Positions 11,596 through 23,631 of a stretch of 64,000 bases of DNA are shown here, one piece after another. Numbering within the stretch: the first letter of the stretch is position 1; each line of letters starts with the position of its first letter. Source of the DNA: Tetracladium setigerum (taxonomy: Eukaryota; Ascomycota; Leotiomycetes; Helotiales); the NCBI GenBank assembly GCA_031472005.1, contig PZJY01000011.1, positions 1,426,001-1,490,000 of the forward strand, read 5' to 3'. A program made the translations under genes and the position numbers. The notes under the pieces were generated by a model, which did no database searches, was not told where the DNA came from, and worked only from the letters and a program-made list of their open reading frames with translations.

Positions 11596-14500
11596 CCTAA
11601 CCCTCAAATTTGAGTTTTGTGAGCGACTCAAGTAAAAATCCTACGCGTAAAACACAAAAATACTTCTACCTAGAATTTTTAGGTTACACTTCGCCTTGCG
11701 GCCAAAAGGACAATTCCCATATGCATCCCACGAGTCAAAACTCTTAAAATACGATGTCATTTTTCTCCCCACGTAAGCTGTAAGTAAACAAGTATACGCA
11801 ATCTACAACAAAGTTAACAAAAATTGTTGCACGTCGACATTTTTACTTTTTCTGATCCCCCCTGCCCCTTTCCACAAAAAAGTGAATCTATTTGTTTTCT
11901 ATTTAGCCACCACATAGCACGGGTGTATTAATATGGTTTGCGGCGTCGGCGTCTTATGTCACGAAAAGTATGTATACGTCAAAAAATATCCACAATTTCC
12001 CCCATTATCGATAGCCAACCAATTTACCTAACTAAGCAAGCGGCAGGCAATAAACGGAGCCGCAGATCCAAAGAGATGAACTTCCGCCGACTCGGTACGA
12101 GGGCAACGGAACTGTTCCTGTGCCTCTTTTTGTAAGCTTTGTACGTTCTGTTGCACATCTGCATTTTTACTTTTCTTGCTTTCTTTCCAGATTGGGGGAA
12201 TGTTTGAGCTATCGAGCAGATTGTTTTGACTTTATTTGAGTAGTGAAGTGGGTAGGAAAGTTTCGTTTGGTTTTGGTAGAGAGGAGGAGCGGTGAAGGAA
12301 GGAAGTGTTAGTTTGTTTGATGTAGTATACTACTCATTTTGACAAATCGCTTACGAAGAATAATAAATGGAGATTGATTTTCTTTTTGTTGCATGTCGAG
12401 ATTTTGGGTTTGAACTTGTTTTGATTTTCCAGCCGTCAGATATGTGAGAAAGGGAGTTGGGAGTTCATAGGAAGGGTAGTAAGTATGAGTTGGGAGATGG
12501 CATGTTCCTCTGTCGTCCGCCACAGCTGTGGCTGGGACAGACTTGGTATTTACCAAACATTTCTGACAGATTATCAAGGGTCCATCGTCAAAATAATCTC
12601 TGTGCTGTCTACTTACCTGCTGTACCTTGCCATTAACCGCCTCTTGACAATCCATCCCATCTCATCTCATCTTCTTTGTTGCACACCGCAAAATTTACTT
12701 TTCCTTTCCTTCTCCAACATGACTTGCTACCAGCCCTCCCCAATTCTTGGGGTGGGAAATATTGGAGTCAAAACTTAGCCATCGTCCGCGCCGCCGGGTG
12801 TACATTTTCCCTTCCCTGGTACCAGCAGTCCACCACACAAACCCACCCCACCACCACACCATCAATCTTCAGCCCTCAGGTCGGCAGCAAAACATACTTC
12901 TGTTACATCACCCCCACGGCCGGTTTAATTATTATTTGTCTGTCTGCAATAGAGGGCATCTCTTTTGTTGCACGCCGCACTTTTGACTCTGTATTTGCCG
13001 TTATTTGGCTGAAAATCGGCAGTTGTGGAGGGGTTGATGTATTTTTGGGTGAGATTCAAAGGTGTTTTGGCCAATCACTTCGATGGGAATGTCTGAGGTA
13101 TCACAAAACCCCACAATGTATTGTTATTATTAGACACACGTAAAGAAAAAGAAAACCTTTGTCCTCGTCTTGCTACTGTACCTACAACTTACCCACTCAT
13201 TTTGTTATCCTTCCTCGGCGTCTGCGATAATCACGTGTTTATTTGTTTATTTGTTGCATGCCGCCGATTGTTCTTCCCTTCCGTTCCTTTTCCTTTTCCT
13301 TCTGTTCTTCCATTCTTCTGTTCTTCTAGAAATAGAACACACGCACAACACAAGCACACACCCACCCAAAAAGCATTGACGAAATAATGCTGGTCAGAGT
13401 CAGAAGCGAGTGGAAATGCATTGATCTTGACAATTTCAACGACGCCTTGGCAGGGCGAGTCAGGCCAGCATACTTTTTTCCCAGGTATCGAACTACTACG
13501 AAATAGGTACGTACCTACGACCAATTCATTAAATTCTTCTTGCCGGGCTGCTCTCAGTCTCAGACTCTCAGCCGGGTCACTTCGGCGTAACACTCTACAA
13601 AAGGAATGGAGAAATTGCCAGGTGAACACTTACTTTATTTACATTTATCAAGCGGGCTGCTTTTTTAGTCATTTATTGAATTTCCGCACAAACTAATGAA
13701 AAGCGGCATGATATTTGGTTTGTGAGACCTGTGGTTGCCAAATCGTCGTGGCTTTGGCGCGGCACGAGACGCCGTAGGAATACTAAATTCCATAGCTACA
13801 AATCCACACTCCGAAGTTTCCGAGACGTAGTAGCTGTCGGTAGTAGTCTCAGTAGTGGAAAGTGGTGCCACAAACAATAGACTCGAAGTGTCCTCGTGAG
13901 AGGTTCAGGATCAACTTAATAGAGACAACGGCATTGAGTGCTATTCTTTATTGCACACCGAAGTCTCAGCTTTATTCCTAGCTTTCACTCTAGCATGACT
14001 TGATTTCTCGTACGGTACACACCCACGACACGAACGAAAGCTCAAACCCGAATGCGATCTGAACAAAGCGTGGGAAACGCGGTTGTTTGGTATCGAGTCA
14101 GTCAATATACTTCGCTAAATCACCCTACCTACCTACAAGGCTTCGTTCAAAACTACTGGCATGTTCCCGAGAAAGGGAGATCCGGAGGTCTGGTTTGTTG
14201 CATGTCGAAGTCTCAGTTTTTGTTCCTAGCTCTTTCGCTCTTTGATCTGGCATGACTGACTAGGGTTGCAATAATAAGCTTAAGTCAAGACCTGTCAAAG
14301 CGTGATCTGATTATGTGTGATGGCGTTGCTGTCCGGACTCAGGGGTGTTGTGCATTTTATTGAATGATTCATTATTGAGAGTCTTTCGATGGAAGAGATA
14401 TATTTTGTTGCACTTCGGAGTTCTGAGACTGACTCTGGGTCATGAATTGAGGGTGGGTTTTTTAGTTCTGGGATACTACTATGTTTTGATACATGATCAA

Positions 14501-14947
14501 AGCAGAACCATTTTCAATAGAAGTAGAAGTCTTTGTTGCACTTCGGAGTTCTGAGACTGACTCTCGGCCATGAAGTAATGTGGTATTTAGTTCTGGGTAC
14601 CATTGTTCGCTACGTGATTTTAGCAGAACCATTTTCAATAGAAGCAAGCGGGTAGGAGTTTTTGTTGCACTTCAGAGTCTCAGTCTATGTCGACTAGAAC
14701 TTGGTTCTGACAGACTCAACCCAGATGCTAGTCTCACTCTCATATAGCGAGATGGGCTTGGGATTGAACTGTTTGCACGGTATTATGGTTACCTATTGAA
14801 GAAGTCTCCTCAACAATCGAGAGAGAAGAATTTTGTTGCGTATCGCAGTCTCAGTCTTGACTCTTTCGCATAAAATTAAAGTCATGTACAGTACGGTATT
14901 ATAATCATTAAGGAAAAATCCTCAAACAGAGAGGGAGAGAGGCAATT

Positions 14948-15790
14948 CGTTGCATGCCGGAGTCTCGGTCTTGACTCTGGGGCACGACTTGATTGTAGAA
15001 TTTGAGTCAATTCATGATCTCATCATGTCATGAATTTATCATTAGATTAACAATCCCTTTGAACTGATTATTGAGATCGATATCCAAGAGCAACAGAAGT
15101 GATTTGTTGCATGTCGAAGTTTCAGTCTTGACTCTTGGGTAGGACTTGAATGTGGTCAGCCTGATCCAAAGGACTCTTCAAATATAAATGAATTTAGTAT
15201 TGATTCAAGAACAATGGAGACAATTGTCAGCAACGTACGTTTAAAGGAAGTAGAAGTGTTTTGTTGCATGTCGAGATTTCCGTGTCTTGACTCTCAGACA
15301 TGACTATCTCGGAGGTGGTTCCAAATCAAGACATTGTAATGTTTACTGTAGAGTCAGTCAGTGGAATCGGATTAATAGATCTTTCAAGAGACAATTCAAT
15401 AAAATTGGAAGTATTTTGTTGCATGTCGGAGACTTGGAGTTTCAGTCCTGGCTCACTCTGGGGCAAAAATTTCACCGAGGTAACCTAATACAGAAGCAGC
15501 CAGTGGGTGACATCTGCATGGTAGGCATTTCAAGAAACATTCCAAGGACATTTCAATAGAATTGGAAGTCTTTTGTTGCACGTCGGAAACTTTGAGTCTC
15601 AGTCCTGACTCTCTAGCATGATTTTGACAGCGTGCATGACTTGATTTGAAATCCACTACGCTCACGTCCAAACACCACAATTTTCACTGGTGAGTCAATG
15701 TAATTTCCAAACAATTTCTGAAGAAAACAGTTCCAACAAAAGCTAGAGATTTTGTTGCATGCCGGAGTCTCAGTCTTGACTCTCTAGTAT
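14948..15790 (+). repeat. Degenerate ~157-bp tandem repeat block
   Basis: Core motifs at 14948, 15105, 15262, 15417 and 15574 are spaced 157, 157, 155 and 157 bp, followed by copies at 15753 and 15915. Each unit has a preceding CAATAGAA-like and TAGAAGT tract, the TTTTGTTGCATGTCGGAGTC core, a TTGACTC stretch and a GAGTCA-containing middle, with otherwise diverged sequence. Many cores can fold GAGTC against GACTC. Confidence 0.7.
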
Positions 15791-18700
15791 AAGTCGGTAC
15801 AACTTTGACGTGACTTGAATCGATTGGCCAAGCCAAAACATATTGGTATTGAGTCAGTGTAATTGGCGGAACGATTATTGAAAAACTGCATTTCTAGTAG
15901 AAGTAGAAGTATTTTGTTGCATTTCGGAGTTTCAGTTATGTTCCTAGCTGCCTCTCTGGATTGCTTGATTCTCATAAGCTCAAGTCAGAATGCCATCTGC
16001 ATACTTTGCAAAGGCCGTCCGTGAGTGAGATCGAGACAGTGCATTTACTGCCAAGTAGAATCCGGTGGTGGTACAGCAAAGTTATGAGTTTTTGGATGCA
16101 AAAATGCTTACTGGGAAGCGTGAAAACTATTGGGAAAAATATACTCCTACCAGTGTGTGTCCGGATCGATGGGTTGTGAGATTAGAACAGTACACAGGGA
16201 GAACACATAATTTCTATTTCGTACCAATCATGCAAGAACTTAGAAGTGATTCAAAGAGTGTTCCTTCTACACACAATTCCGGCCAGTTCTCATTTCAGCA
16301 CTTTAAGCACAAGATTCAGAGGACTGGAGTGGTTTATTTTGAAGACTGAGTAAATTTGGTGGCGTTCAGGCTCTGCCATTTCTACTCTACTCCATGAATC
16401 CTGGCACGAACTGGTTTCCGCCTCAACAATAGTCTTTGTATTCTATTTGTTTGCTGCAAATCGCAAGATTTACTTTTCTTCTCTTCCCCTTTGTTCCTGA
16501 CCTCCTCGTGGGACGGAACCGGGAAACACCGAGACAGTAGTCTATTTAGCGTTTGACGTTTTGACAATCCAGCCGAACTACTTTCTAGAACACTTCTAGC
16601 GCAAGACCACACGCTACAGTACGGCCGACACCAACACCGTAGCACTGAAACGAAGAATCCAAATTCCATTCCGCTTCCACAGGATTTACTTTTGCTCGCG
16701 TGGGCTGATTCCTCATAGTTCAAGCCACCAACGATATATCCGATGATCTGGTGATGGTGGACGGTACGATATACTTTGGACAAGTAGTTATAGGTGGAAG
16801 TTAATGCGAGACGGCCCAGGGCTCCTTGATAAGATTTCATGTACCGGATGTAATTTCAAAGTGGGCCTTCAAGTGCCGTCTGTGGGGAACATGTTGAAGG
16901 GTTCCTGTCATGAAGTGTAGTTCTTGATTGAAGGGGGAGTGTTGTCCTTGTCACTTTTTCGAGAGAACTTGTGATCCCAATATCACTTCTATGCTAGCGT
17001 TTAATAGTGTCTTCATACAAGACCTCAGATCAAGTTCTAAGTACGAAGTTTCCCACGATACCTTCACATTCGTGCTCTAATGCAAACATCCCGCCAGCTT
17101 CGAAATTGTTGCGCATCGCAAAATTTAGTTTCTTCAAGCTTTGATTGAAAGATACGATGATTGGAAGCCATTGAATTTTAGATTCAATTCTGAGATGAGC
17201 GGTGTGACAATGGTGTAGATACTTATTTAAAACTTCAAGCACTTGAAGACACCGCTCCGTTAGTAAAGATGACTACTCGACTCAGTTGCACCGTACCCTG
17301 GAACCTCACAAAAAGTTAGAACTGAAACCGACAGAAGTGATGATGGGAATTGTTCACCACAAACAAACAAAAGGAAATGAATCCATCTACACAGCAGTGC
17401 GTTATGGAAAGCTACGATTCAATAGGTTGTGATCCCTAATGTAAACATTCGGCAAAAGAAGCGAGGAACACCTCCTTCGGCTGGGGTTCCAAAGGCGGAC
17501 ACACATGCCACACACACACATCAGACTAGAAAACCAACAATATGCAGGATATGCAGCACAAACAGAACTACTGTAACTGCCCTTGCACTTTCCAGTCCTT
17601 GCCTCAAATGATACCCTCAGAAGGGGGTTCTGTTGCACCTCGCACTTTTTAGCCACAAAGCCATCTCATTTAAGCGCGGATCATACGTATAATATCCTTG
17701 CCAATATAGCCCATCCATTAGCCGGCAAAAATGCACAAACCCCACGAGGGCAATGGAGAATGGAACGACATTAATTTAGCCTCGCAGATAAGCTACGGGC
17801 GTCGCGGCGGCGTGTGTGTCTCAGTGTCTGAGGGTCTGACAGCAAGGTACCACCGTTCCACACGGATAAGCAGGCTCCCCTAGGTACCTAAGTCTCTAGC
17901 CTTGCGCGATTGCAATGTGTTTTTCCGTGCTTGCTAAAGTTCTAACTCGCTTTGTGCTGTCCATCCGTGATTGGCGCGGTTTGCTAGGTTGTATTGGGTT
18001 TACCAACACGATTTCCAAGAGAAAAATGGAGGATATGTTGCACGTCGTAGTTTTTAGGCCTGTTCTGAGGAGGAGGGCTTGTGATGTTTTGAGATCAAGC
18101 GTTGTTGTTGTTGTTTTCTGCGTCTGTCAGTCAGTCGGCCGGGATGATCAGCAGTCAGCCTTGTGCTTCTGACAGCGTCGTGTGTCCAATCAATCTCCGA
18201 GGTGATGTCTCAATCACAAGCACCTTCATCGAGATTGCAGCTATCCCAACCTTGATGCAACCTCAAGAAAACCCCCTTATACTTTCTGGCAGAGTCTATG
18301 TCCTTCTCAACGTTGAGGAAGAGACTTCTCAAACATCTCACACTAGTATATAAGCATACCGTGTTCCTTCAGCTTCACCCCGCCACCGTGATTAGTAGCA
18401 TGAGAAGCAAAACCAACTCTCAGGCAAGCAACTTCCCTTAGTAACTATTCCAAAACCCCCAACCCAACCCAACCACATGACGCCTCTAGTCCGAACAAAG
18501 CAATCCGTCCGTAGTCCCACGAGCTACTGTAGCCTCGTTTATGCCCCAAGGTCGCATCGCCTCAGCCTGGCATGAGGACGCACAAGGGAAACGTGGTAAG
18601 CTAAAGCATCTTCAAGCCAGAGCTAAAGCGCTACAAGTTAGAATTTGCTTGGTAAAAAAAGGGAAGGGGTGTGAAGCATGCAATGGGATCACAAATAATT

Positions 18701-18959
18701 TGTTGCAATTCGCAGTTTTTAGCTTAGGGAGCTAGAGGAGAGGGAGGGAGGGGTGCTTGATAACATTTGTTGGTTGGCTGGTTTTGTTGCGTGGGGTTTG
18801 TCTTGCTTGTACATGTCACCATTTCTTTAGGAAGAATGTTTGGGGGCCGTCTTTCATTATTTTGATCTAAGCGTTTCCTTTGTTGCTTATGAGTCCGTAA
18901 AAATCCTTGCCTGATCCCATCTCCTACAACTCATAAGTCCCTTCTACAGTTGGCACTTT

Positions 18960-19836
18960 CTACCTCGATACACCTCTCTCGACAGCTTCTCCCTTTGGTG
19001 TTGCAGAACCACTGGCCGGTTTCCCTGCTAACCATGCGGCAGCGTCAAAGTTTTGGATTGCGTTGGCCTGGCCGCTTGATGAGCTCTTCGTAGACTTCTC
19101 GAATTCAGCCTTGAGCTCAGGATCCACTAATATGATTGTTAGCTGGTGGTTCGCGGTAGCATAGATATGTGGGACATACTGTTATCCATCAGATATGGCA
19201 AGCCAAATACCATAGCCAAACTGAAGGCAGCAAGAAGCATCATTGGGTTCTTGAGGATAGAGAGAGGCGAGACTAAGCGCAAAATATTAGCCAACGAGTT
19301 CTTCAAAAGTTCCACCTCTTGTCAAGCTCTCCTTAAATGTTGTACAATTGCATTTCCACAACACGTAACCCAAAGCTGTCCAAACGGGGAAACTCACAAC
19401 CCGGTCTCTCAAGCAGATATTCCTTCGGACCCTTCGCCTCCACGTCAAACGACCACACCCCCTTCGCAACACTAACTTCCACAACCTCCCCTTTATTCTC
19501 CCACTCATTCCCCCTGAATGTCCCCCAAACATTAACCACCTCGCCCTTCCCCTCTCCCAGCTGCTCCTGCACATCCACCCTCAGCGGCGCAAACCCATGA
19601 CTATGACAATGCACATCTAACAGATAGCTCCCTGACGTAACATTCTTGAAATCGAAGGTATTATCAACGCGAAGAGGCGTGGAGAAGACTTTGGAGAGGG
19701 TGGTGAGGGAGGCGTGGGTAGAGGGTGGGAGGAAGGCTGCGTTGGCGAGACCGGCAGAGGGGTAGATATTGATGCGGAGGTGGGTGGCTGTTGCTAGAGG
19801 TAGTAGGACTGGGAGGAGGAGCTGTGTAAGCTGCAT
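18960..19836 (-). CDS. EMC7: ER membrane protein complex subunit 7 (EMC7/Sop4-like)
   Basis: Subunit of the ER membrane complex, which inserts tail-anchored and multipass proteins into the ER membrane. Exons are 19398-19836, 19180-19272 and 18960-19126 (GTGAGT and GTATGT donors), 232 residues in all. A signal peptide (MQLTQLLLPVLLPLATA) is followed by a lumenal beta-sandwich domain with FDFKNVTSGSYLLDVHCHSH, typical of the EMC7 DUF2012 domain. Then comes LKNPMMLLAAFSLAMVFG, the single membrane helix, and a cytosolic tail of about 55 residues. Length and order match the family. It sits next to EMC10 on the same strand, with 0.9 kb between them. Confidence 0.9.
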
Positions 19837-20732
19837 TGTGATGGTTCTGGTGTTGTAGTTGGGACGGTGGTGATGGAGTGGGAGCTCCGGATTCGATATT
19901 CAGCAACAGCAGTTGAGTATTGAAATCAGCCGTTTAGCCGAAGTCCGTGATTTCGACAACATTGTGGTTCCAAAAGGGAACTTGCTAGCTGGCATAATAG
20001 TTAGCGAAACTGAGACTATATTTAGTCAACGTACTTGTAAATGAATAATTTAATAATTAATGTTATTGCAAAAGAAGGAATAACTCGGTAGTATGAGCTT
20101 CGAGCTTTCTCTTTGACTTGGTGCGAGTTATCATCACATCAACCTTGACAAACTTTATAAATCATCAATATAAGAAGTTTATACTAGTGTGTAAGCAAAA
20201 GTTGACGTTTCGTATTTAGAAGTTTCAACACAACTCATTACAAGACTTCATACCCGAGATAAAAGTTACCATAGGTGATTTCCTTGTAAGTCCCTAAATT
20301 TCAACCGGGAAGAATACCTCAATGGGATGCGTTGGAAGAGACGACCGTTGAATCTCGGAAGTATCTACGCCACACTCGATACCAAGCAAAATTTTGTTTC
20401 TGTAGCCAAAATAATACCAGATTTGCCGAGTTTCTCAACATCCCGAACCATAAAAATATCATCTCCATGACGAAAAGGCCTCATTACATTCTAGGCTGTA
20501 ATAGGTAGTGTTCGGAAGTTTCTACTGAGGAATATGCCGAAATATTACAAGAATCCTGCAGAGTATAATTTGATTGGCTGAGTGTTGGTATCTTTCGTCA
20601 AACATCTTGCTTCTCATTAACACGATAATCCGAGCACTTTGTCCATCCCCCTTCATTCACCCCTCTATTCTCATCTAGAAATCAAGTTCCCGTATTCCTG
20701 TTCTACAAACAATGCCCCCAATGAACTCCCAC
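19837..20732. other. AT-rich spacer between EMC7 and EMC10
   Basis: It contains the EMC7 promoter and the EMC10 3' end. It is AT-rich in 20000-20300. No gene or repeat was recognised. Confidence 0.5.
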
Positions 20733-21398
20733 TCAGTCTCCTCCACCACCAGACACCAAGACCATCATCACTATAAGACCAACCCACCAATACCTACACA
20801 ATCACAAGTTAGCAACAGAACCAAGCCCACTTCAAGCAAAATGAAACAAAACAAAAAAGCACCTACTTCTGCAAAAGAGTCTTCTCCACCTCCTCTACAG
20901 CAAGTTTCCCCTCCGGACTCAACACAACCGGCGTATTCAACGCAGGTCCCTTCCCCCTCTTCATCCTCACCACCCTAACCTTCGGTCCAAAATCTCTCGT
21001 CTCACCCGCATCAACTTTCGCACTCTTCAACGCAGCCCCTACCACATTCCCGCTCAAATCCAACGTCAGTGTGATCGTCGGCGCATAACCCTTCGTGAAG
21101 TTCTCAATGGATGTAACTGTCGTTGATGATTTCCATGTTGAAGAAGACGGGTCGTAAATTCCGACGCGTAGGAGAAGGGTGGATGGGGGAAGGGAGGGCG
21201 CTGAGAAGGTGGTGAGGGCGGAGGAGAGGGTTGAGGGGTTGTAGGATATGGTGGAGAGGAGGGTGATGGGTTGGGGGTGGTGGAGATGGGTTGGATGTAG
21301 ACGTTTGTTGAATCTGTGAGTGGAGGTGATTTGGAGGGAGGGGTTGCTGAGAGTGTCGTCGCGCAGAGCGAGAGGAGGACGGGGAGAAAGAACCGCAT
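20733..21398 (-). CDS. EMC10: ER membrane protein complex subunit 10 (EMC10-like); one apparent -1 frameshift
   Basis: Exons 20867-21398 and 20733-20793, with a GTAGGT donor and a GCTAAC branch site. A signal peptide (MRFFLPVLLSLCATTLSA) leads a lumenal domain with LLLRVGIYDPSSSTW, TLTLDLSGNVVGAAL and VRVVRMKRGKGPALN. The end is LLQKYWWVGLIVMMVLVSG followed by Gly and Asp, matching the KYW-membrane helix-Gly tail of animal EMC10. The frame changes by one base near 21268-21277, where two C runs (minus strand) lie; adding one base gives 197 residues. No intron signal fits that site, so an assembly error is the simplest reading. The start was chosen at the signal peptide, not the in-frame ATG at 21482. 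Confidence 0.8.
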
Positions 21399-21789
21399 TG
21401 TGGGTGGTTTGGTGATGGGTTTGGGGATGGGGAAGGTTGAAATCTGGTTCAATTGATGTCGCGGAACATCATATCTTGGCACTCAGCCTTTTGCTTATGT
21501 AACAACTGGACGAGGCTGTAAAATGGAGGAAAGTGTGCATCAGTAATTCATTGTCTCGTATGTATCTCCCTCCCTATAATTCATGCCTAGACCAGCATTC
21601 TTTCGTGAGCAGAGAGGCCACGCAGTGTGTGGTTTCTTTGACTTCGTAAACATGCAATCGAACCTCCCCATCTAGCATTCCCAGTCATAACCCAACAGCA
21701 TCACAACCCAAATCCACCCTCCAAAACGCCAGTTTTCCCAATGCTACCATGCAAGAATGAAAAATAAGAAACACTGGGTATAATCGATG
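21399..21789. other. Spacer between EMC10 and the Pho80-like gene
   Basis: Promoter of EMC10 and 3' end of the cyclin gene; nothing else seen. Confidence 0.4.
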
Positions 21790-22984
21790 CTACAACCCCT
21801 TAACTTCCCCTTCTTCCTCTGACTTTTTCGTCGATACATTATCCATCCATGCCTTCCACTTTGTCTCTGTTCCCTCCTCTGTTTTGATGTTCGGCTCCGA
21901 TTTCGGCTGGGTATTTTCATCTTTTACAGCAGCACCATCTTCTTCCTCTTCTTCGCTGTCTGATGAAGCTTCACTTTCTAGCTCGACCTCTATTTCGTAG
22001 CCTGCTGATCGCTCCACTAGTCCACGGTAGTAATCTTCGAGAGTTTCTGGGTTTGGTACAATCTTCCAGTCGACTCGGTATAGAAAATCTAGCTCTAAGA
22101 GCCCTAGCTCGGCCAATTTAATACCCCCAACTCGCGCGTAGGTGGCATTGTTCCAGAATGAATCGGATAGTCCCTTAGCAGCCACAGTGGCAGCTGTAAT
22201 TAAGAAGCGATGGACTGTGAGTGTATTGATCGTGAAGGCGGGGTAGAGAAGGCAGAGCCTGTCAATATAATAGACCATTGATAGGAGAAGTGGGGGAGTA
22301 AGCGTTGCATGTTTTGCAAGTCTTTGTAAGTAGTCCAGAACAGAAATTCCAGGCGGAGTCCTATCTCATTAGCCCCAGGAAGATTGCAGAATGACAGCTC
22401 ATTTCTCACCTGGAATGAAACCTGGTCAAAACTCCAGTTCTAAGTGGCAAACTATCGTTCGTTTGAATGAGCTCTGATATCATGTTGGCGATAAGCACTA
22501 CCATATCCTCGACTTCGCAGAACTCATATTTGATGGGTAAAATCTTGACTTCTTCGTCACCGGACTTTACCCGTTTAGTGGGGGAAATCTGCGTAATGCT
22601 GGCTGAGGACGAGTCCACGCGGGATTGTCTTCTTTTTATACTTGGAGATTCCGCCTCCAGTTTTGGTTTTACGACAGGAGGTGGTGACGCTGCGACAATC
22701 ATGGGTGCGGCAGGCTCTGGAGCGCCTGCTGGATCCTGTGCCTGCTCCTGCGGTTCAGGTTCAGACTCAGGCTCCTGCTTTACATTCATGATCGGACTCC
22801 ACTGAGTGGCAGCATCTACATATTGCACTGTCCGTACCGCTGGAACAGTTACGAGCGAATGTGGTCCTGATTTCGAAGCGCGTCGAGAAGGAGGAGAGGA
22901 AGGGGTTGAGCGGGAGGGCTTCGCATAATGGAACCGTGGTGACGAAGCTGGCGATTGTCTTGTTTGGGACAGAGACTTCAGCAT
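21790..22984 (-). CDS. Pho80/PREG-like cyclin
   Basis: Exons 22410-22984 and 21790-22360 (GTGAGA donor), 381 residues. The N-terminal 150 residues are Ser/Pro/Glu-rich and low in order. The cyclin box spans about 155-310: VEDMVVLIANMISELIQTND, then ISVLDYLQRLAKHATL, then PPLLLSMVYYIDRLCLLYP and HRFLITAATVAAKGLSDSFW, the usual Pho80 signature. The C-terminus is acidic. Such cyclins bind a Pho85-type kinase; in Neurospora PREG and in yeast Pho80 this holds down the phosphate-starvation regulator. The family is clear, but whether this is the phosphate cyclin or another PCL-type member cannot be decided here. Confidence 0.85.
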
Positions 22985-23099
22985 TGTTTTGACAAGTGCA
23001 GAGTCATAGCTGTCTGTTGTACTTTGATCTTTGCTTCGAGGCGCAAGAAGGAAGACAGTTGGGCCGTCGAGGGCACGATGAGGGATTTTGCGCTATCGT

Positions 23100-23631
23100 T
23101 TAATTGTAGATAGGCTCGTCAGGCACAATCATTCGATATTCGATCTTCGACGCAAAGTGTGGTCGATATGTCGGCGATCGCTTCTTCTTTGTTGGCATTA
23201 GATTTGCGATGTAAAATCTAGGAGGGTTATGAGTGATGTGTTCGGGACGAGGGAAGGGAGAGTTCAAAATTGATGCCAATGACGGAGCTGCGCGAAATTT
23301 CGTCGATTCATTGGACGTAAGTGCCTGCCGCTGCTGAGGGGCCGCTGTGGTGGTGGATGCAGAGAATGTAAACAAAACTTACCAAGGAAGTGGTTCGGTA
23401 TTTTGGTAGGGATAAGCTATGGACGACGGTGTTTTCGTTTTTGGAGTTTCGTAGTTGAAACCTGCATAGGAGGAAAGGGGATTTGTAGTTGTGGTTGTTG
23501 GTATTATCGAGGGGGAAGGACGAGGCTGAGAATGATGTCTTTTGCACGGCCGAGATTCGCAGTTTGGTCCCAGAAGATGCGGCTGCAGCGATCACCATCA
23601 TTTGCTCTTCATTCACCACAACCCAACCCAT
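23100..23631 (-). CDS. Unidentified small spliced gene
   Basis: Not recognised. An ORF from 23631 (also Met codons at 23601 and 23598) runs to a consensus GTAAGT donor at 23382. It rejoins in the same phase at 23324, where three nearby AGs all keep the frame, and ends at 23100, giving up to 157 residues. The N-terminal part is basic and Ser-rich, the C-terminal part has PPRFYIANLMPTKKKRSPTY and ends with Asp-Glu-Pro-Ile-Tyr-Asn. The composition would suit a mitochondrial protein such as a ribosomal subunit, but I see no diagnostic motif. The matching splice phase is the main support. Confidence 0.4.

Larger units (their letters stand above)
11365..18715 (+). repeat. Array of about 28 same-strand copies of a TGTTGCAYRYCG motif in a gene-free 7.8-kb region
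   Basis: The interval 11113-18959 contains no recognisable gene. It is studded with a motif whose core reads TGTTGCA followed by a pyrimidine/purine pair and usually CG. Copies start at 11365, 11440, 11504, 11568, 11825, 12149, 12387, 12677, 12966, 13252, 13949, 14196, 14406, 14534, 14663, 14834, 14948, 15105, 15262, 15417, 15574, 15753, 15915, 16451, 17107, 17631, 18036 and 18701. All lie on the + strand. Outer copies continue as roughly CGCA-TTTTTACTTTTC; the central ones continue as GGAGTCTCAGTCTTGACTCT. I did not notice the motif elsewhere in the window. Whether it is satellite, regulatory array or part of a long RNA cannot be told from sequence alone. Confidence 0.8.

Noticed and set aside
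11588..11602. Telomere-like CTAACCCT (also at 37380), considered as a telomerase RNA template or interstitial telomere
   Set aside because: Single 8-mers of this kind are expected by chance in 64 kb, and there is no tandem TTAGGG run or other telomerase RNA landmark.
12676..13143. 155-codon and similar ORFs within the repeat array
   Set aside because: They span repeat units and low-complexity C/T tracts and show no protein family features.
11365..18715. CRISPR-like appearance of regularly spaced repeats with unique spacers
   Set aside because: The genome is eukaryotic, the repeats are degenerate and the spacing differs by block; no cas-type gene is present.
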